64,000 nt of DNA, from the NCBI RefSeq assembly GCF_964355755.1, contig NC_092675.1, positions 11,485,312 to 11,549,311 of the forward strand, written 5' to 3'. Below are positions 32,291-44,349 of this stretch, one piece after another. This DNA comes from Antedon mediterranea. Its lineage: Eukaryota; Echinodermata; Crinoidea; Comatulida; Antedonidae. The notes under the pieces were generated by a model. That model was given only the letters and a program-made list of their open reading frames with translations. It had not been told where the DNA came from and made no database searches. The position numbers and the translations under genes are program-made. Position 1 is the stretch's first letter. Each line of letters opens with the position of its first letter.

Positions 32291-33289
32291 AAGTTATTCA
32301 AACTATGAGATCGATGTTCATAAATGTAATCACGTTATTTGATCAGTGAAGTTATGGTATTTTTATATTTTTTCTAGTGCGCATTATTTTAAATGTATTA
32401 ATATAATACTGTAAAATAAATAATAAAATTATTAATATTATTAATATCATGACGGTTAAAATGTTATGATGTTAAAATGTTACGCTGACAGTTGCATTTA
32501 TTAGGGCTACAATATTCGTTTTTTTGAAAATAAACTACTATTCATCAGAACCAGAGAGTACCAATTCGTACAGGATAGGGCATAGGCAGATCCAGGTGGC
32601 CAAACTCAATCCACAACTCACTACACAGACAGACCACAATTTTTGTATAGCCACAGATAGTTTGGCCCATACAGGAAAGTGTTTCCTGTACACAAAAGAT
32701 TCTAAAATAACCCATATGGATTTGCCCGAATGAACCCTCTAAGGACCCTTTTGGGATCTCTATGTGGTGTGCTACACAAGGCCCTGTATTATAAATTAAT
32801 ATGGGGTAAATAGTTCATAGATGAACTATGGAATAAAACTAAAATGTTCACCCTATCGGATCAATGCATTTGGCTACATAAGTAAGTTACTGTGTTAGAA
32901 ATATATCGGATAGTAGGTTCCAATATTAAGCCATGGGAAAACCCTGTCTGTGCACCCTCAATCCTTTTAAAAGGAACCCATATGGATTTGCCAAAATGAA
33001 CCAAGGGTAACTTCTGAATTCTCTATGAACCGTACATTCCGTTTATTGGAGATACATGGATACCTGATTGAAATGTTTCTGAAAGACATTGTACTGTATA
33101 GTAGTAGTATTCCCCTTCCACACCTCTTTGCATTAAATCCGCCCGTTAGGCTCTTATGTACAGGATTTCAAAGCAATAATCACACTTGTATTTTACAAGC
33201 AGTATAATCTATTAGATTGAATAAAAATATCTATTATAAACAATTTGCCGTTAGAAATCTCTATGCTATGTCGTTATTTAGATGAGAAA

Positions 33290-33720
33290 AACAGGTCAAA
33301 GGTTAAAATTACAGAAAAATAGTGTTTCAGTCACTTTTTGAAAAAAAATGTTGCATTATGGCAAGTATAAACATATATATTGTGAACAATTTGATACCAA
33401 AATTGGCTCCTTACGATAAATATTTATTAATTTATGTTTTTATAACCTTATTCAATTATGTCAAAGGTTAATAACCACACTTCCGGTCATTTTCAAGCAA
33501 TATCATCTGTTACACTGAATATAAATGTATATCTTAGCAACAATTTGCTCCTATTTTTAATTCTTTCCGACCTACCGTTACTTAGATATAGCAAAAAGAG
33601 GTCAAAGGTCAAAATTGCTAAAAATGGGGTTTCCGGTCAATTTTACAAAGAAAGTTCTGTTAGAACTAATATAAACATATACATTGTGAACAATTTGACA
33701 CCAAAATTATCTCACTAGGT
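33290..33720 (+). repeat. units of the 293-bp repeat family
   Basis: Three diverged half-units with GTCAAAGGT-AAAAT, TTCCGGTCA-TTT, ATATAAACATATA-ATTGTG and AACAATTTGA. They are related to 2950-3640. They lie just inside the right arm of the long-TIR element. Confidence 0.55.
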
Positions 33721-33940
33721 CCAGAATTTCCAGAGATATAGCATGTTTTTATATTGGTCAATTTTGAACTTTGACCCCTTATATCTCGAAAACGCTTCCT
33801 ATCCTGATCGATTACCTTCCATATTCGTAATCTACGGAAAATTCTGGTCTAGAAAAGTTGGATGGCAATTTGTTCCCCTTTCGGGTGGTGATATCCCCCC
33901 TCCTGCCACCGGACTAGTATACCCGGTAATACCAGGTATG

Positions 33941-34920
33941 GGCAAAACAATTATTTAATCGTATTTGCCTATAATATATGGCACCCTCTATATTCTTTCG
34001 ATGAACTTGAATAATTTTGCAAGTCATTAAAAAAATTTCCCAGCAAAAAAAACGGCCCTCTATAGTTGTATTATCGTCTTGAAAATAATGCGCCCTCTAT
34101 AGTTAATTGTATATAGTATAGTATATAATAGTATTTCTATCTTGGAAAGCCCCAATAGGGCAACATCGTGTTTATCACAACACACACAAAAAAAAATTCG
34201 GAAACAATAGTTAGTTTTTGTACTATAGTGTCATTATTTTCTCGATTTTGCCCCAAAACTTTGTGCATAATTTTTATAAAACAATAAAAATAATTTAATT
34301 TTTTTTATATATTTTTATTTTTTATACGTATCTTCATCAATATCCAGTTGGAAAAACGTATTCCATAAGAATTTCTTATAGAAAATATAGTTTTTATCAT
34401 TGAATAGATAAAAAACTCGAAATCCAAAATACATGTAATGACGTCACATGACGTCATCAATATTCAAATTACTTTTTTTCACGCTGCTGCTCTAGCCCGC
34501 TACGTCACACGAGATGACTCATTCATTAGATGAAATCAAGCAGCTTTATAGTACTACACTTTGACATTTTTGTTAAAATGGAAACTCCACTATAATTTAT
34601 TGGTACCACCTGTTGAATCCAAAAACGGCTGAGAAAAGAGTCTAACGACAAATCCCAAAGCATTCTGGTATTTATGAGTCCCATGATATAATTCGCTGTC
34701 AGATAATCATTGAATTATTATCAAAACAGTCCATTGAAGTTTTTGTTTGTAATAGGATACTTGAAGTATCTAGGCGGGACCCCCAGACTTGACCTTAGCA
34801 ATAACAATAAGCGAGCAGCGTTTTTTGTAAGAAATATTCTTGTTTATACCTAACTGTAAACTAACCCTTTGCCCATCACACACCACAAAAATAATTACAC
34901 AATTATCTCAATTAGTATAG
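33941..34920. other. intronic sequence, no gene seen
   Basis: AT-rich. Contains ATGACGTCACATGACGTCAT near 34440 and repeated short phrases such as GCGCCCTCTATAGTT. No coding sequence is recognised. Confidence 0.45.
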
Positions 34921-35590
34921 ATTTTAGGTGCAAATTATATGGTAGTGGGGTCACCAAACATATTGGTATAACCATAACTAACATTTGATTGCATGGCGGC
35001 CATGTTGGATTCCAAAATGGCGGACTTCAAATTTTCATTTTTCAGGTATATCTCTGCTAAAAAGGCACATAGAGTTCTGAATTTAGGTGCAAATTATATG
35101 GTAATGGGGTCACCAAACATATTAGTATAACTAACATTTTGATTGCATGGCGGCCATGTTGGATTTCAAAATGGCGGACTTCAAATTTTCACTTTTCAGG
35201 TATATCTCTGCTAAAAAGGCACCTAGACTACTGATTTTAGGTGCAAATTATATGGAAATTGGGTCACCAAGCATATTGATATAACTAACATTTTGATTGC
35301 ATGGTGGCCATTTTGGATTTCAAAATGGCAGACCCCAAATTTTTTTATTTTTTTTGCTAAAAAGGTACACAGAGTTCTGATTTTTAGGTGCAAATTATAT
35401 GGTAATGGGTCACCAAACATATTGGTATTTAACTAACATTTTGATTGCATGGCGGCCATTTTAAAAAATGGCGAATTTAAAATGTTTCAGTACGGTACCT
35501 ACAATTATAATTTTAGGTACAAAGTATAATATGATATTGAGGTCAACATATTGGTATAACGTCTTTGATTGCATGGCGGACATTTTGAAT
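34921..35590 (+). repeat. left tandem array of element A
   Basis: Five units begin near 34921, 35081, 35233, 35381 and 35510. Each reads ATTTTAGGTGCAAATTATAT, then TCACCAAACATATTGGTATA, GATTGCATGGCGGCCAT and TATATCTCTGCTAAAAAGG. The last unit is diverged. The right-hand array is its inverse. Confidence 0.85.
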
Positions 35591-36101
35591 GTAGCTCAAA
35601 CGTCCGTACTGGCTTTACACTATTTGTTTATGTTTATAGTTACATGCATTTAACAACATGGACACTTATTGTAGGTCAAATTTCCCTGGCAACCACAGCT
35701 TTGTACATCGTAAATCACTCTTTCTGCATTTACAGCGTCCAAGATCACAGTCGGTGTGTCCACAGCGAATTAAAACCTTTGTGACATCTGAAAGTTCCGG
35801 CAATGAACTCCAAACTGGACTAAATTTGTTGCCGTCCTTCCTCCATCCCCAGTTCGCTGGGTCCTGTTCAACCCTGAAGGCATCTAGACAGTAGTACCAC
35901 TTCCTGGTCTGTAGAACAGACCGTTTCACATGTTCTCTTAATGCCCAAGATGTTGGGGGATATTTTCAATAGTCTTTCCCCTTGTTGTAAAAAGATATCG
36001 TCTTGCATCATCATTTACCTTCTTTCCATTAAATGTTCTGCAGTACATAGTTACAACAAACTGTTCTAGATAATCTGTGTCTGTTTCACTAACATCCCCT
36101 A

Positions 36102-37840
36102 CTACGCTCGCGCTAAGGTCAAATTTTCGTTCGCCAAAATGGCGAAAGGTTTTCAAATGCATTAGCCAAATTGAAAATCCTTTAGCCAAATTTAAAAAAC
36201 CATAAAAATTCGCAAAAATGTTTATTAAATAAATAATGCATGTATTTGTTTGTTATTTTACTTCTTTTACATTTATATTATTATTATTTATCCCAATGAA
36301 GCTGATTTTCGTTACCGCGATTTTAACACGTTCGTGAAATTTCAAAAAGTGACGTGTCTTTGAAGTTAAAAATATACTATTTCTTATGTACCCATGAGAA
36401 TAAAAATTATATGCCTGGAAAGATCTTGTTTAAGGGATTATTTTTATATATTTTTAATCTATGTTTATTAAATATTTTAATAGAAAACGCAAGTTAAAAA
36501 TGAGGTACAAAAGCCGGCGAGCCGAAATCTGCGCGCTAAAAATAACTTTGGAAAACACCTACCCATTTTCGCACCCGATCGCATGAGGTCCATAATAGGT
36601 GGTGGAGTAATTTTTGTTGCATGTTATCAGTTTGTTATGTAAACCGGTTATTATTATTATGTACATCCGCCTCATATGTCAATTTTAACGATAACAATTT
36701 TTTAGTCTTTCTCATTATCAAAATCTGGCTAATTTAGTATTGAATTAAAGCTAATTTATATTTCTGTTTGATAAACCACATCGTTTTATTTGACTTTGCG
36801 TGGACCTGGTGCGAAGAAGCCAACAAGACCAACCACTGAAAAAAATAATCCCTACCATAAATATCAGTGTTTACCATTTTCCTTACGGGATTCAGTTCTC
36901 CGCTTATTACTAAATTACCGTCGCCCAGGCATTAGGTATTAGCGCGTTAATTAATGATTGGATAACCCCCGCAGTGGACTGTTCCATTTTCTGAACTAGT
37001 ATTCGCCGCACACGAGGCATGTCGAAAAATGTCGCCTCTCATCATGGAATATTTGCTTCGAAACGTCAATTTTACCGATTTATTAAATTATTTAGTAAGT
37101 GGAATATTTATCAATCTATTATATAAAACAAGTACGTTAGGAAGAAATGTACCACAGAAATTTAAGAAGCTTTGAATTTGCTATGCAGCGGCCGTAACCC
37201 ATTCTATGTAGGCGGCCGAAACGCGCTTTGGCCAGGGTTGCCGTTGTAGTATACGTTGTTTCTTAGCTATTCAATTTAAAGCGCAACTTTCGGTTAGAAT
37301 AATCGAAAGGGAAATAAAATTAAACATGTTAACATTATACTATTGAGGTAATTACTTTGTTAAATTTAAAATTCCCCTTTTTAAATAACAGAACAGCCTC
37401 GTTTACGGAAGTATTCGTCCACATGTTTCTGTTTACATTTTCTTCTCGAAGTTCATTTTCTACGTCGAAGAATAGGGACTTCCCCTTTTATTCGCTCATC
37501 ATCACGTCGACGACGACCGGCCACGAACCAATCACATTAACTGTGTGTCATTAAAACGTCATCGAGGCACGCTCTGCGCATGTTTAAACAGAACTAAAAA
37601 AATGAACACGGCGATCGTGACGTCGTCACATAAAATGCTGTGGTGGTAAAAAGTGTACCCGAGTCAGAAAGTACCGAAGTGTGGCGAATTCTCGCTCCCA
37701 TAAGAAGTCACGCCGACCAGGCTAGGCCTAGGCTTGGAAATGTATTTTCGCCAATTTGGCGAACGAGGCAATAATTATTTTCGCCAAATGGAGACTCCAG
37801 TCGCCATTGGCGAATTGGCGAGCGGTTAGCGCGAGCGTAG
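36102..37840. mobile_element. TIR element nested in foldback A, 5-bp target duplication
   Basis: Terminal inverted repeats CTACGCTCGCGCTAA, flanked by CCCTA on both sides (36097-36101 and 37841-37845). The uninterrupted sequence in the other arm (CATCCCC/CTACAGACAA) confirms the insertion point. Palindromes of the CGCCAATTTGGCGAA type lie inside both ends. No transposase was recognised. It resembles the hAT-like element at 4364 in having a short duplication and CGCCAATGGCGA-like motifs. Confidence 0.75.
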
Positions 37841-37852
37841 CCCTACAGACAA

Positions 37853-38169
37853 AGTAGTGTGGAGCAATGTGGCGCAATGGTTAGAGCATTGGACTTGCTT
37901 GCAGAGGTTGCTGGTTCAAGCCCGGCCGGTCACTGCAGTGTTGAGTCCTTGAGCAAAATTCTTTATCCACATTGTTCCTCCCCACCCAGGTGATAGAAAT
38001 GGGTACCGGTATGTAAAAAGTACTGGGAAGGTAAATTCACTTGTTTGTGCGGGAGGAGTGGCGTACCCCCTACAAACATACACATTTAGTGGAGTCTGGC
38101 CCAAACGCTAAAGAAATGGAGATGGGCACCACAGCCATTAGCATTAGCTTAGGTTTCGACACTTTACCT
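37853..38169 (+). mobile_element. tRNA-derived SINE with target duplication
   Basis: The head has A-box TGGCGCAATGG and B-box GGTTCAAGCCC with tRNA-like spacing. The body has the SINE phrase GAGTCCTTGAGCAAAATTCT and CCAGGTGATAGAAATGGGTA. TACAGACAA flanks both sides (37844-37852 and 38170-38178). It inserted into foldback A right beside the nested TIR element. Confidence 0.85.
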
Positions 38170-38696
38170 TACAGACAATGACATCCTATCGAAAACTGAA
38201 GTCATACATGGCATCTTTTTCCAAGTCTCGTTAAATGTAGCTTTACCTGTTCCTTGAACAGATGAAGTTGTATCAAAACCGCTAAAGGAATGAAAGAACC
38301 AGTAAGCGGCTGATGCTTGTGGTCCAAGAGAAGAAGCAATCTCGTGTATTGGGATGTACTTCAAGTCCTTCCCCACTCCAAACTCGATCCAAAGCTCATG
38401 GATGCCAGGTATTCTGTGGAAAGCTGACAATGCAATAACATTGCATTTTAGAGGCATGTTTAACATGAACAAACATACGTTCATCTGCCTCTTCTATATG
38501 TTACATGGCATCAGCGGTTGTATATTTACAGACTGGTTTGTTACAGCTCTGTCTCCCAGAGACCCTACAAACATTCCGTGACTTTTGTCAATGTTCTCTA
38601 CTACTTCATTTACAATTAATGAAAACAACTCTGATTTGTTGTCATCGCATCTAAAAAATGTGGACCAACCATTAGTTTATGCCAAGGTGTTAGATG

Positions 38697-39810
38697 GACC
38701 AGCAATAATCAATATGCTCAGGCCCATGATTCGAAGACATTCATTGAGTATATATCAAGTGTCGTACAACCATATATAGACCATCAACTTCAATCAGTGA
38801 CACGACTAGATTTGGTTTTTTGAAAGATATTTTAACGACAGTTTAAAGTCTGGTACGTGTTCAAACCGCGGCTCTGATGTAAGGAGGGATAATGTCCAAC
38901 AATTGGACCACATTTTTGAGATGTGATGACAACAAATCAGAGTTGTTTTCATTAATTGTAAATGAAGTAGTAGAGAACATTGACACAAATCATGGAATCT
39001 CTGAGAGACAGAGCTGTAACAAACCAGTCTGTAAATATACAACCGCTGATGCCATGTAACATAGAAGAGGCAGATGAACGTATGTTGGTTCATGTTCCAT
39101 GCCGTTTTTCAGCGCATTCTTGTCAAAGACTGTAGACAGTGATGTTGTTGTTTGCATTGTCAGCTTTCCACAGAATACCTGGCATCCACGAGCTTTGGAT
39201 CGAGTTTGGAGTGGGGAAGGACTTAAAGTACATCCCAATACACGATATTGCTTCTTCTCTTGGACCACAAACATCAGCCGCTTACTTGTTCTTTCTTTCC
39301 TATAGCGGTTGTAATACAACTTCATCTGTTCAAGGAAAAGGTAAAGCTACATTTAACGAACTTGGAAAAAGATTCCATGTATGACTCCAGTTTTTAAGAG
39401 GATGTCATTGTCTGTAGGGGATGTTAGTGAAACAGACACAGATTATCTAGAACATTTAATAGAAAGAAGGTAAATGATGCAAGACGATATCTTTTTACAA
39501 CAAGAGGAAAGACTATTGAATATATCCCCCAACATCTGGGGCATTAAGAGAACATGTGAAACGGTCTGTTCTACAAGCCAGGAAGTGGTACTACTGTCTA
39601 AATGCCTTCAGGGTTGAACAGGACCCAGCGAACTGGGGATGGAGGAAGGACGACGGCAACAAATTTAGTCCAGTTTGGAGTTCATTGCTGGAACTTTCAG
39701 ATTTTAATTTGCTGTGGACACACCGACTGTGATCTTGGATGCTGTAAATGAAAAGTGATTTACGATGTACAGAGCTGTGTGGTTGCCAGGGAAAATGTGA
39801 CCTACAATAA
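38697..39810 (+). pseudogene. FEN/PIN-like nuclease gene of foldback A, right copy
   Basis: Read with frameshifts on the plus strand the motifs are, in order: VLDGPAIINML (38697), RLDLVFERYFNDSLKSG (38803), DDNKSELFSLIVNEVVENID, MPCNIEEADERMLVH (39049), KTVDSDVVVCIVS (39126), ELWIEFGVGKDLKYIPIH, SYSGCNTTSSVQGKGKATF (39298), GDVSETDTDYLE, then PANWGWRKD and a Cys/His-rich tail. The D, D, E-D, D-D, GCD order parallels the FEN1/XPG metal ligands; the GCD Asp is Asn here. The wider family occurs as mobile-element ORFs in many invertebrates. The nuclease role is my inference. Several frameshifts and stops make it non-functional. Confidence 0.7.
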
Positions 39811-39884
39811 TAGTGTCCGTGTTAAATGCATGTAACTATAAACATAAACAAATAGTGTAAAGCCAGTACGGTTTGAGCTACATT

Positions 39885-40655
39885 CAAAATGGCCGCCATG
39901 TAATCAAAGACGTTAATATACCAATATGTTTGTTAACCTCAATTTGAATACCATATTATACTTTGTACCTAAAATTATAACTGTAGGTACCGTACTGAAA
40001 CATTTTGAGTTCGCCATTTTGAAATTCAAAATGGGCGCCATGCAATCAAAATGTTAGTTAAATACCAATATGTTTGGTGACCCATTACCATATAATTTGC
40101 ACCTAATATCAGAACTCTGTGTACCTTTTTAGCAGAGATATACCGGAAAAGTGAAAATTTGGGGTCCGCCATTTTGAAATCCAAAATGGCCACCATGCAA
40201 TCAAAATGTTAGTTATACCAATATGTTTGGTGACCCCATTACCATATAATTTGCACCTAAAATCAGAACTCTGTGTACCTTTTTAGCAGAGATATACCGG
40301 AAAAGTGAAAATTTGGGGTCCGCCATTTTGAAATCCAAAATGGCCACCATGCAATCAAAATGTTAGTTATACCAATATGTTTGGTGACCTCATTACCATA
40401 TAATTTGCACCTAAAATCAGAACTCTAGGTGCCTTTTTAGCAGAGATATACCTGAAAAGTGAAAATTTGAAGTCCGCCATTTTGAAATCCAAAATGGCCG
40501 CCATGCAATCCAAATGTTAGTTAAATACCAATATGTTTCGTGACCCTATTACCATATAATTTGCACCTAAAATCAGAACTCTAGGTGCCTCTTTAGCAGA
40601 GATATACCTGAAAAGTGAACATTTGGGGTCCGCCATTTTGAAATCCAAAATGGCG
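39885..40655 (-). repeat. right tandem array of element A
   Basis: About five units, inverted relative to 34921-35590: TTTTTAGCAGAGATATACC, CCAAAATGGCC-CCATGCAAT and TACCAATATGTTTGGTGACC. The innermost unit (39885-40020) is the most diverged, as is the innermost unit of the left array. Confidence 0.85.
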
Positions 40656-40979
40656 GCTTTCACCTGACGAAATTTTGTGCAACCCTTCCATTTCATATTT
40701 TTTACACCCTAATGAATAACTGTGCAAAGTTTCAGAATGTTATCACAATTTGAAGGATTGGTTCACTTAACAGGCCTATGGTAGATCACATGGAATTCTA
40801 CTACAAATAGAAATGTGTTAATAGAATATTGTGTTTATATTCCTGGGAATTTACTTGGACATTATTTCTAATCAAATTCTACCTTTATCCAAATACATAT
40901 CATCAGTATCATATTAGTATCATAAATCTTTATTAAAAGAAGGAGATGGATTACATCATCTTGCAATAAAAAGTAAAAA

Positions 40980-41069
40980 CTAGATTTGAACTCGTTACTT
41001 TGACGAGTTAGTTATCCGCACGACAAACCATGTGCACATCATACATTAGAATATTGCACACAGAAAAAA
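40980..41069 (-). mobile_element. isolated 3' end of a Helitron-like element
   Basis: The minus strand reads GTCGTGCGGATAACTAACTC, then the hairpin ACTCGTCAAAGTAACGAGT, TCAAATCTAG and a T-run. This matches the 3' ends at 56120, 59776 and 62907. About 90 bp remain; the rest is missing. Confidence 0.75.
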
Positions 41070-41604
41070 AAGACCTGAAGAAAATAAAATCTTAGTGTGC
41101 TCTCTATTTTGTGTCCAAGTATATACAGTATACTCTAAATTATGTATACAAATTACATACACTATTACATTTCATACAACAACAAGAGGACTAATTACAA
41201 CATCAAATATAAAATTCTTAGAATTATAAAATGTTTAAGTTAATATAATAAAAAGTTAGAATTTAATAAAAAGTTAAAATTTACAAAGTGTTATTTGTTT
41301 AATAGTCTGATGGCGAGAGGCACAAATTAATTTCTTTTACGGGTATTTTTACACCTGTAACAGCGGCCATGAGGCAACACTTCAAATTCCTTATAAAGGG
41401 TTTGGTTAAAATTTGTTCAAATTGCCTTACTTTTTTCTAAAATTTGTTTAGAAATGGTACCGTTATTATTTTGTTTTAATTATTATTATTTTAGGGGTCA
41501 TTGTGAGACTAGTTTTACTTCTAATTTTGATCCCTAAGATGGTCTTATATTAATTGTTGTTTATTGAAATATTGTTTGTTATATATTGTTTGTAATGACC
41601 ATCT
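41070..41604. other. intronic sequence, no gene seen
   Basis: AT-rich. A short GGCGAGAGGCACAAATTAAT stretch might be old LINE 3' sequence but cannot be assigned. Confidence 0.4.
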
Positions 41605-42176
41605 TAAAGGGGGATTCTGGGTTTAAAATTGCTTTTAAATATCGTTTATTTATTAAATAAAAAATATTATAACAATATAGACATGTCAGAATGAAGAAGT
41701 AATAACGAGAAATTAAAAAAATTAAATTTCATATACATTTAGGGTAAATTCATGGAAAGTCTGTTTTTCAGCAGCTTAGGGAAGCTCATTAATATTCATG
41801 AGATATTCACAAAATCACGTCATCAGTGGATTCCAAACTCGCGACGTCAAGCTTGTACGTTGTGTTCTCTCTCCCCTGTCAAACGACGACCACCCGATCA
41901 TTGTGAAATACATTTTTTTGTAGATTTTCTAAGCTAGGCCTAAAGTGTAATAATAACAGTAGTAGCATATATTTATTTGACATTTAATGAAATACAAAAT
42001 TCAGTACAGATTACGGAGTCATAAATTATACTATTTTTATACCTCAAATAGTACAGATCGTATATCGGCTTCACGTACTAGGCTAGGCCTAGCCTAAATC
42101 ATTTTATTCATGGGTGAGAGCCATTTCTGACTAGATGTTATCGAGATAGAAATTCAATCATAAAAGTAACAATAAA

Positions 42177-43010
42177 TGTTCACATAATATTTCACATCAT
42201 TTTTGTAACTGAACAAGCCAAAATGGCCGGCATTATGCCCAAAATGGCTGCCATTTTATCCAACATGGCCACCATTTTATCTAAAATGGCAACATATATC
42301 AATCAAATATTTTTTAAAACTTTTATTCACATATATTTGGTAAAAATTAGATATGTTGTAGAATAGACATCACTGAATCCAAAAAGTATTTGCTCCATTT
42401 TTTTTTTCATATGCAAGGGGGATTGGCAGCCATTTCAAAATGGCCGCCATTTTGGACAAAATTGTTTCAAATATTGTAAGTTTATGACATTAAAAGATGT
42501 TATCAAGATAGAAATTCAATCATAAAAGTAACAATAAATGTTTAAATAATATTTCACATCATATTTGTAACTGAACAAGTCAAAATGGCCGCCATTATGC
42601 CCAAAATGGCTGTCATTTTAGCCAATATGGCTACCATTTTATCTAAAATTGCCACATATATCAATCAAATATTTTTTTATTCACCTATATTTACAATTGG
42701 ATATGTTGTAGAATAGACATCACTGAATCCAAAAAGTATTTTCTCCATTTTGTGTTTATAGGCAAGGGGGGTTGGCAGCAATTTCAAATTGGTCGCCATT
42801 TTTGACAAATTTTTTTTAAATATTGTAAGTTTATGGCATTAAAAGATTTTTTATCGAGATGGAAATTCAGTCATATAAGTAACAATAAATGTTCAAATAA
42901 TATTTCACATCATTTGTGTAACAGAACAATGGCTGACATTTCAACCAAAATGGTTGCCATTTTATCCAACATGGCTGCCATTTTTATCTGAAATGGCCAC
43001 ATAATAAAAT
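42177..43010 (+). repeat. left tandem array of element C
   Basis: Three units of about 350 bp with AGAAATTCAATCATAAAAGT, AACAATAAATGTTCA, several ATGGC[CT]GCCAT phrases and AATCCAAAAAGTATTT. It is inverted relative to 45770-46465. Confidence 0.85.
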
Positions 43011-43152
43011 TGTTTTTTCTTTAACTTTGATTAAATACATGGGCTATAAAGGAACCAACATAACAACATAATAATATTTGTGTTTAATTACTTTACTTAT
43101 TCGTCGTCACTTTCGTTATCACTATCACTGTCCGAATCGGATGTAGACAACA

Positions 43153-44336
43153 ATGGTCATATATTGTGACAGTTATTCTCGTCTGTTTCGCATTTACACA
43201 TCTCGGTATATTGTAGATTGTTTTTCTTGCACGTGCATGTATTATGGGAACATTTACTTAAACATGAACACCGTATTAGCTCCACAACTGCTTCTGGAGC
43301 AGTTTGCTTCTCGTATAATACTGGTCTTAGTTTACCGTTCTCTATAAACCAGCCAAGTTTTGGCATGGATCGGGAATTATTGGGTCAATAGTTACATGGC
43401 TCCATATATATTGGCCTGGAGATGTGCACGTAGTATGTGCTGGTGCAACGCTCCAGACGTTGGTGGCAATTTTTCCACACTTTGATTATTTGGCAGTGTT
43501 TTGAACCGTTTCCATCTCAGGGTTGATGAATCTTTGGCTGACACCCTTTTAGTTTCAATAAGACCGCACAGAAACTCCTCGCATCCTGCCTTCACATTGA
43601 AAGATGGCACATTGTCTTCTCCGAGTTTGACTAACGCTTCTATGATGTGAGGAGATGAGTTCATATACATCTTAAAAGCTGTTTTTTCCTGTGTACATCC
43701 AGTGATAGCATGGAAACCTGGTAGTCTGGCTGCCTTTTCCGGTCCAAGGGGATCGTATATTGATTAAAGAGCAATTCTTCTTGTTTCAGCTGTGCCTGTT
43801 AAAATACCAGAATTTTCCCCTAACTGTTGTAGGCGCCTTAAAATTAAAACAAATAAGTCGACTTCATTTCCTGGTGTAGATGCTACTTCAATACCATGAG
43901 GGATCATTAGTATATCTACCTCTTCTTTGGGTGCTCACAGGTGTTGTTGAGGAATGTTCAGGTGTGTTTGTGTTCATCTTGTCGCATGACGGTTACAATA
44001 GGATGTTTAAAATTTGTCGGCAAGATAAATTGTGAGTTGATCTTTTGTCGTGTTGCTTGACAAGAATATTGCTTTGTTTTTAATCAGTGTGGAATCTTCC
44101 ACAATAATTTCCACAATGTTAGGAGGAGATGATTGATATCGGATATCGTCTTTAAGCGAAAGTGTCTTCTCATAATTGTCAAAGACAACACGTCCACCAA
44201 CATAAATGTATTTGTTAAGTAGAGAATCTATGCAGGCTACAAATGCCTCCACAAAATCTTTGCAGGTGGTAAAAGTCTGAACATTCATAAGAGTTTGAAC
44301 AACTGCCATTCCATCGATGACGAGATAGCGATTCAC
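43153..44336 (-). pseudogene. FEN/PIN-like nuclease gene of foldback C, main copy
   Basis: Minus-strand order: YLVIDGMAVVQTL (Asp at codon 8 of the 44336 frame), GGRVVFDNYEKTLSLK (Asp at codon 53), an E-E-V-D segment near 43917-43928 with IPHGIEVASTPGNEVD, FVLILRRLQQLGENSG, then LVKLGEDNVPSFNVKAGCEE, EKLPPTSGALHQHILRAHLQ, LGWFIENGKLRPVLYEKQ and a zinc-type tail LIRCSCLSKCSHNTCTCKK. It is the same family as the foldback A gene. Frameshifts and deletions, including loss of the GCD region, inactivate it. Function is inferred only. Confidence 0.7.
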
Positions 44337-44349
44337 AGGCTGAGGTGAT

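Larger units (their letters stand above)
31229..33940. mobile_element. DNA element with about 200-bp inverted ends
   Basis: The left arm (31229-31440) and right arm (33730-33940) are inverted copies. They share CCGTAGATTACGAATATGG, GGTAATCGATCAGGATAG, GTTTTCGAGATATAAGG and CTGGTGGCAGG. The outermost sequence is itself palindromic (TACCCGGTACTACCGGGTA on the left). Inside are a tandem duplication (31411 and 31937, period 526) and units of the 293-bp repeat family. No transposase is recognised. Confidence 0.65.
35650..38664 (-). pseudogene. FEN/PIN-like gene of foldback A, inverted partial left copy
   Basis: Minus-strand pieces: ALSAFHRIPGIHELWIEFGV, GKDLKYIPIHEIASSLG and FSGFDTTSSVQGTGKATF (38170-38484), then VGDVSETDTDYLEQFVVTM and GKTIENIPQHLG (35938-36101). 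VEQDPANWGWRKDGNKFSPV and a tail LIRCGHTDCDLGRCKCRK (35666-35929) complete it. It lacks the N-terminal VLDG and VFE parts, which exist only in the loop. It is split by the insertions 36102-37840 and 37853-38169. It keeps the Asp (GFD) that the right copy has lost. Confidence 0.7.
34921..40655. mobile_element. foldback element A with inverted gene copies
   Basis: Two inverted arms. The outer part of each arm is a tandem array of about 150-bp units with ATGGCGGCCAT (34921-35590 left, 39885-40655 right). The inner part is the same gene segment in opposite orientations (35650-38664 minus, 38905-39810 plus). A unique loop of about 220 bp (38668-38890) holds the gene's N-terminal part. The left arm is inflated by a nested DNA element and a SINE. 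The arms are diverged, so they are not an assembly mirror. The outer borders are unsure; a TTAA near 40767 is a possible right end. Confidence 0.75.

Noticed and set aside
34921-40655. Palindrome as an assembly artefact
   Set aside because: The two arms differ by many substitutions and insertions, so they cannot be the same reads assembled twice.
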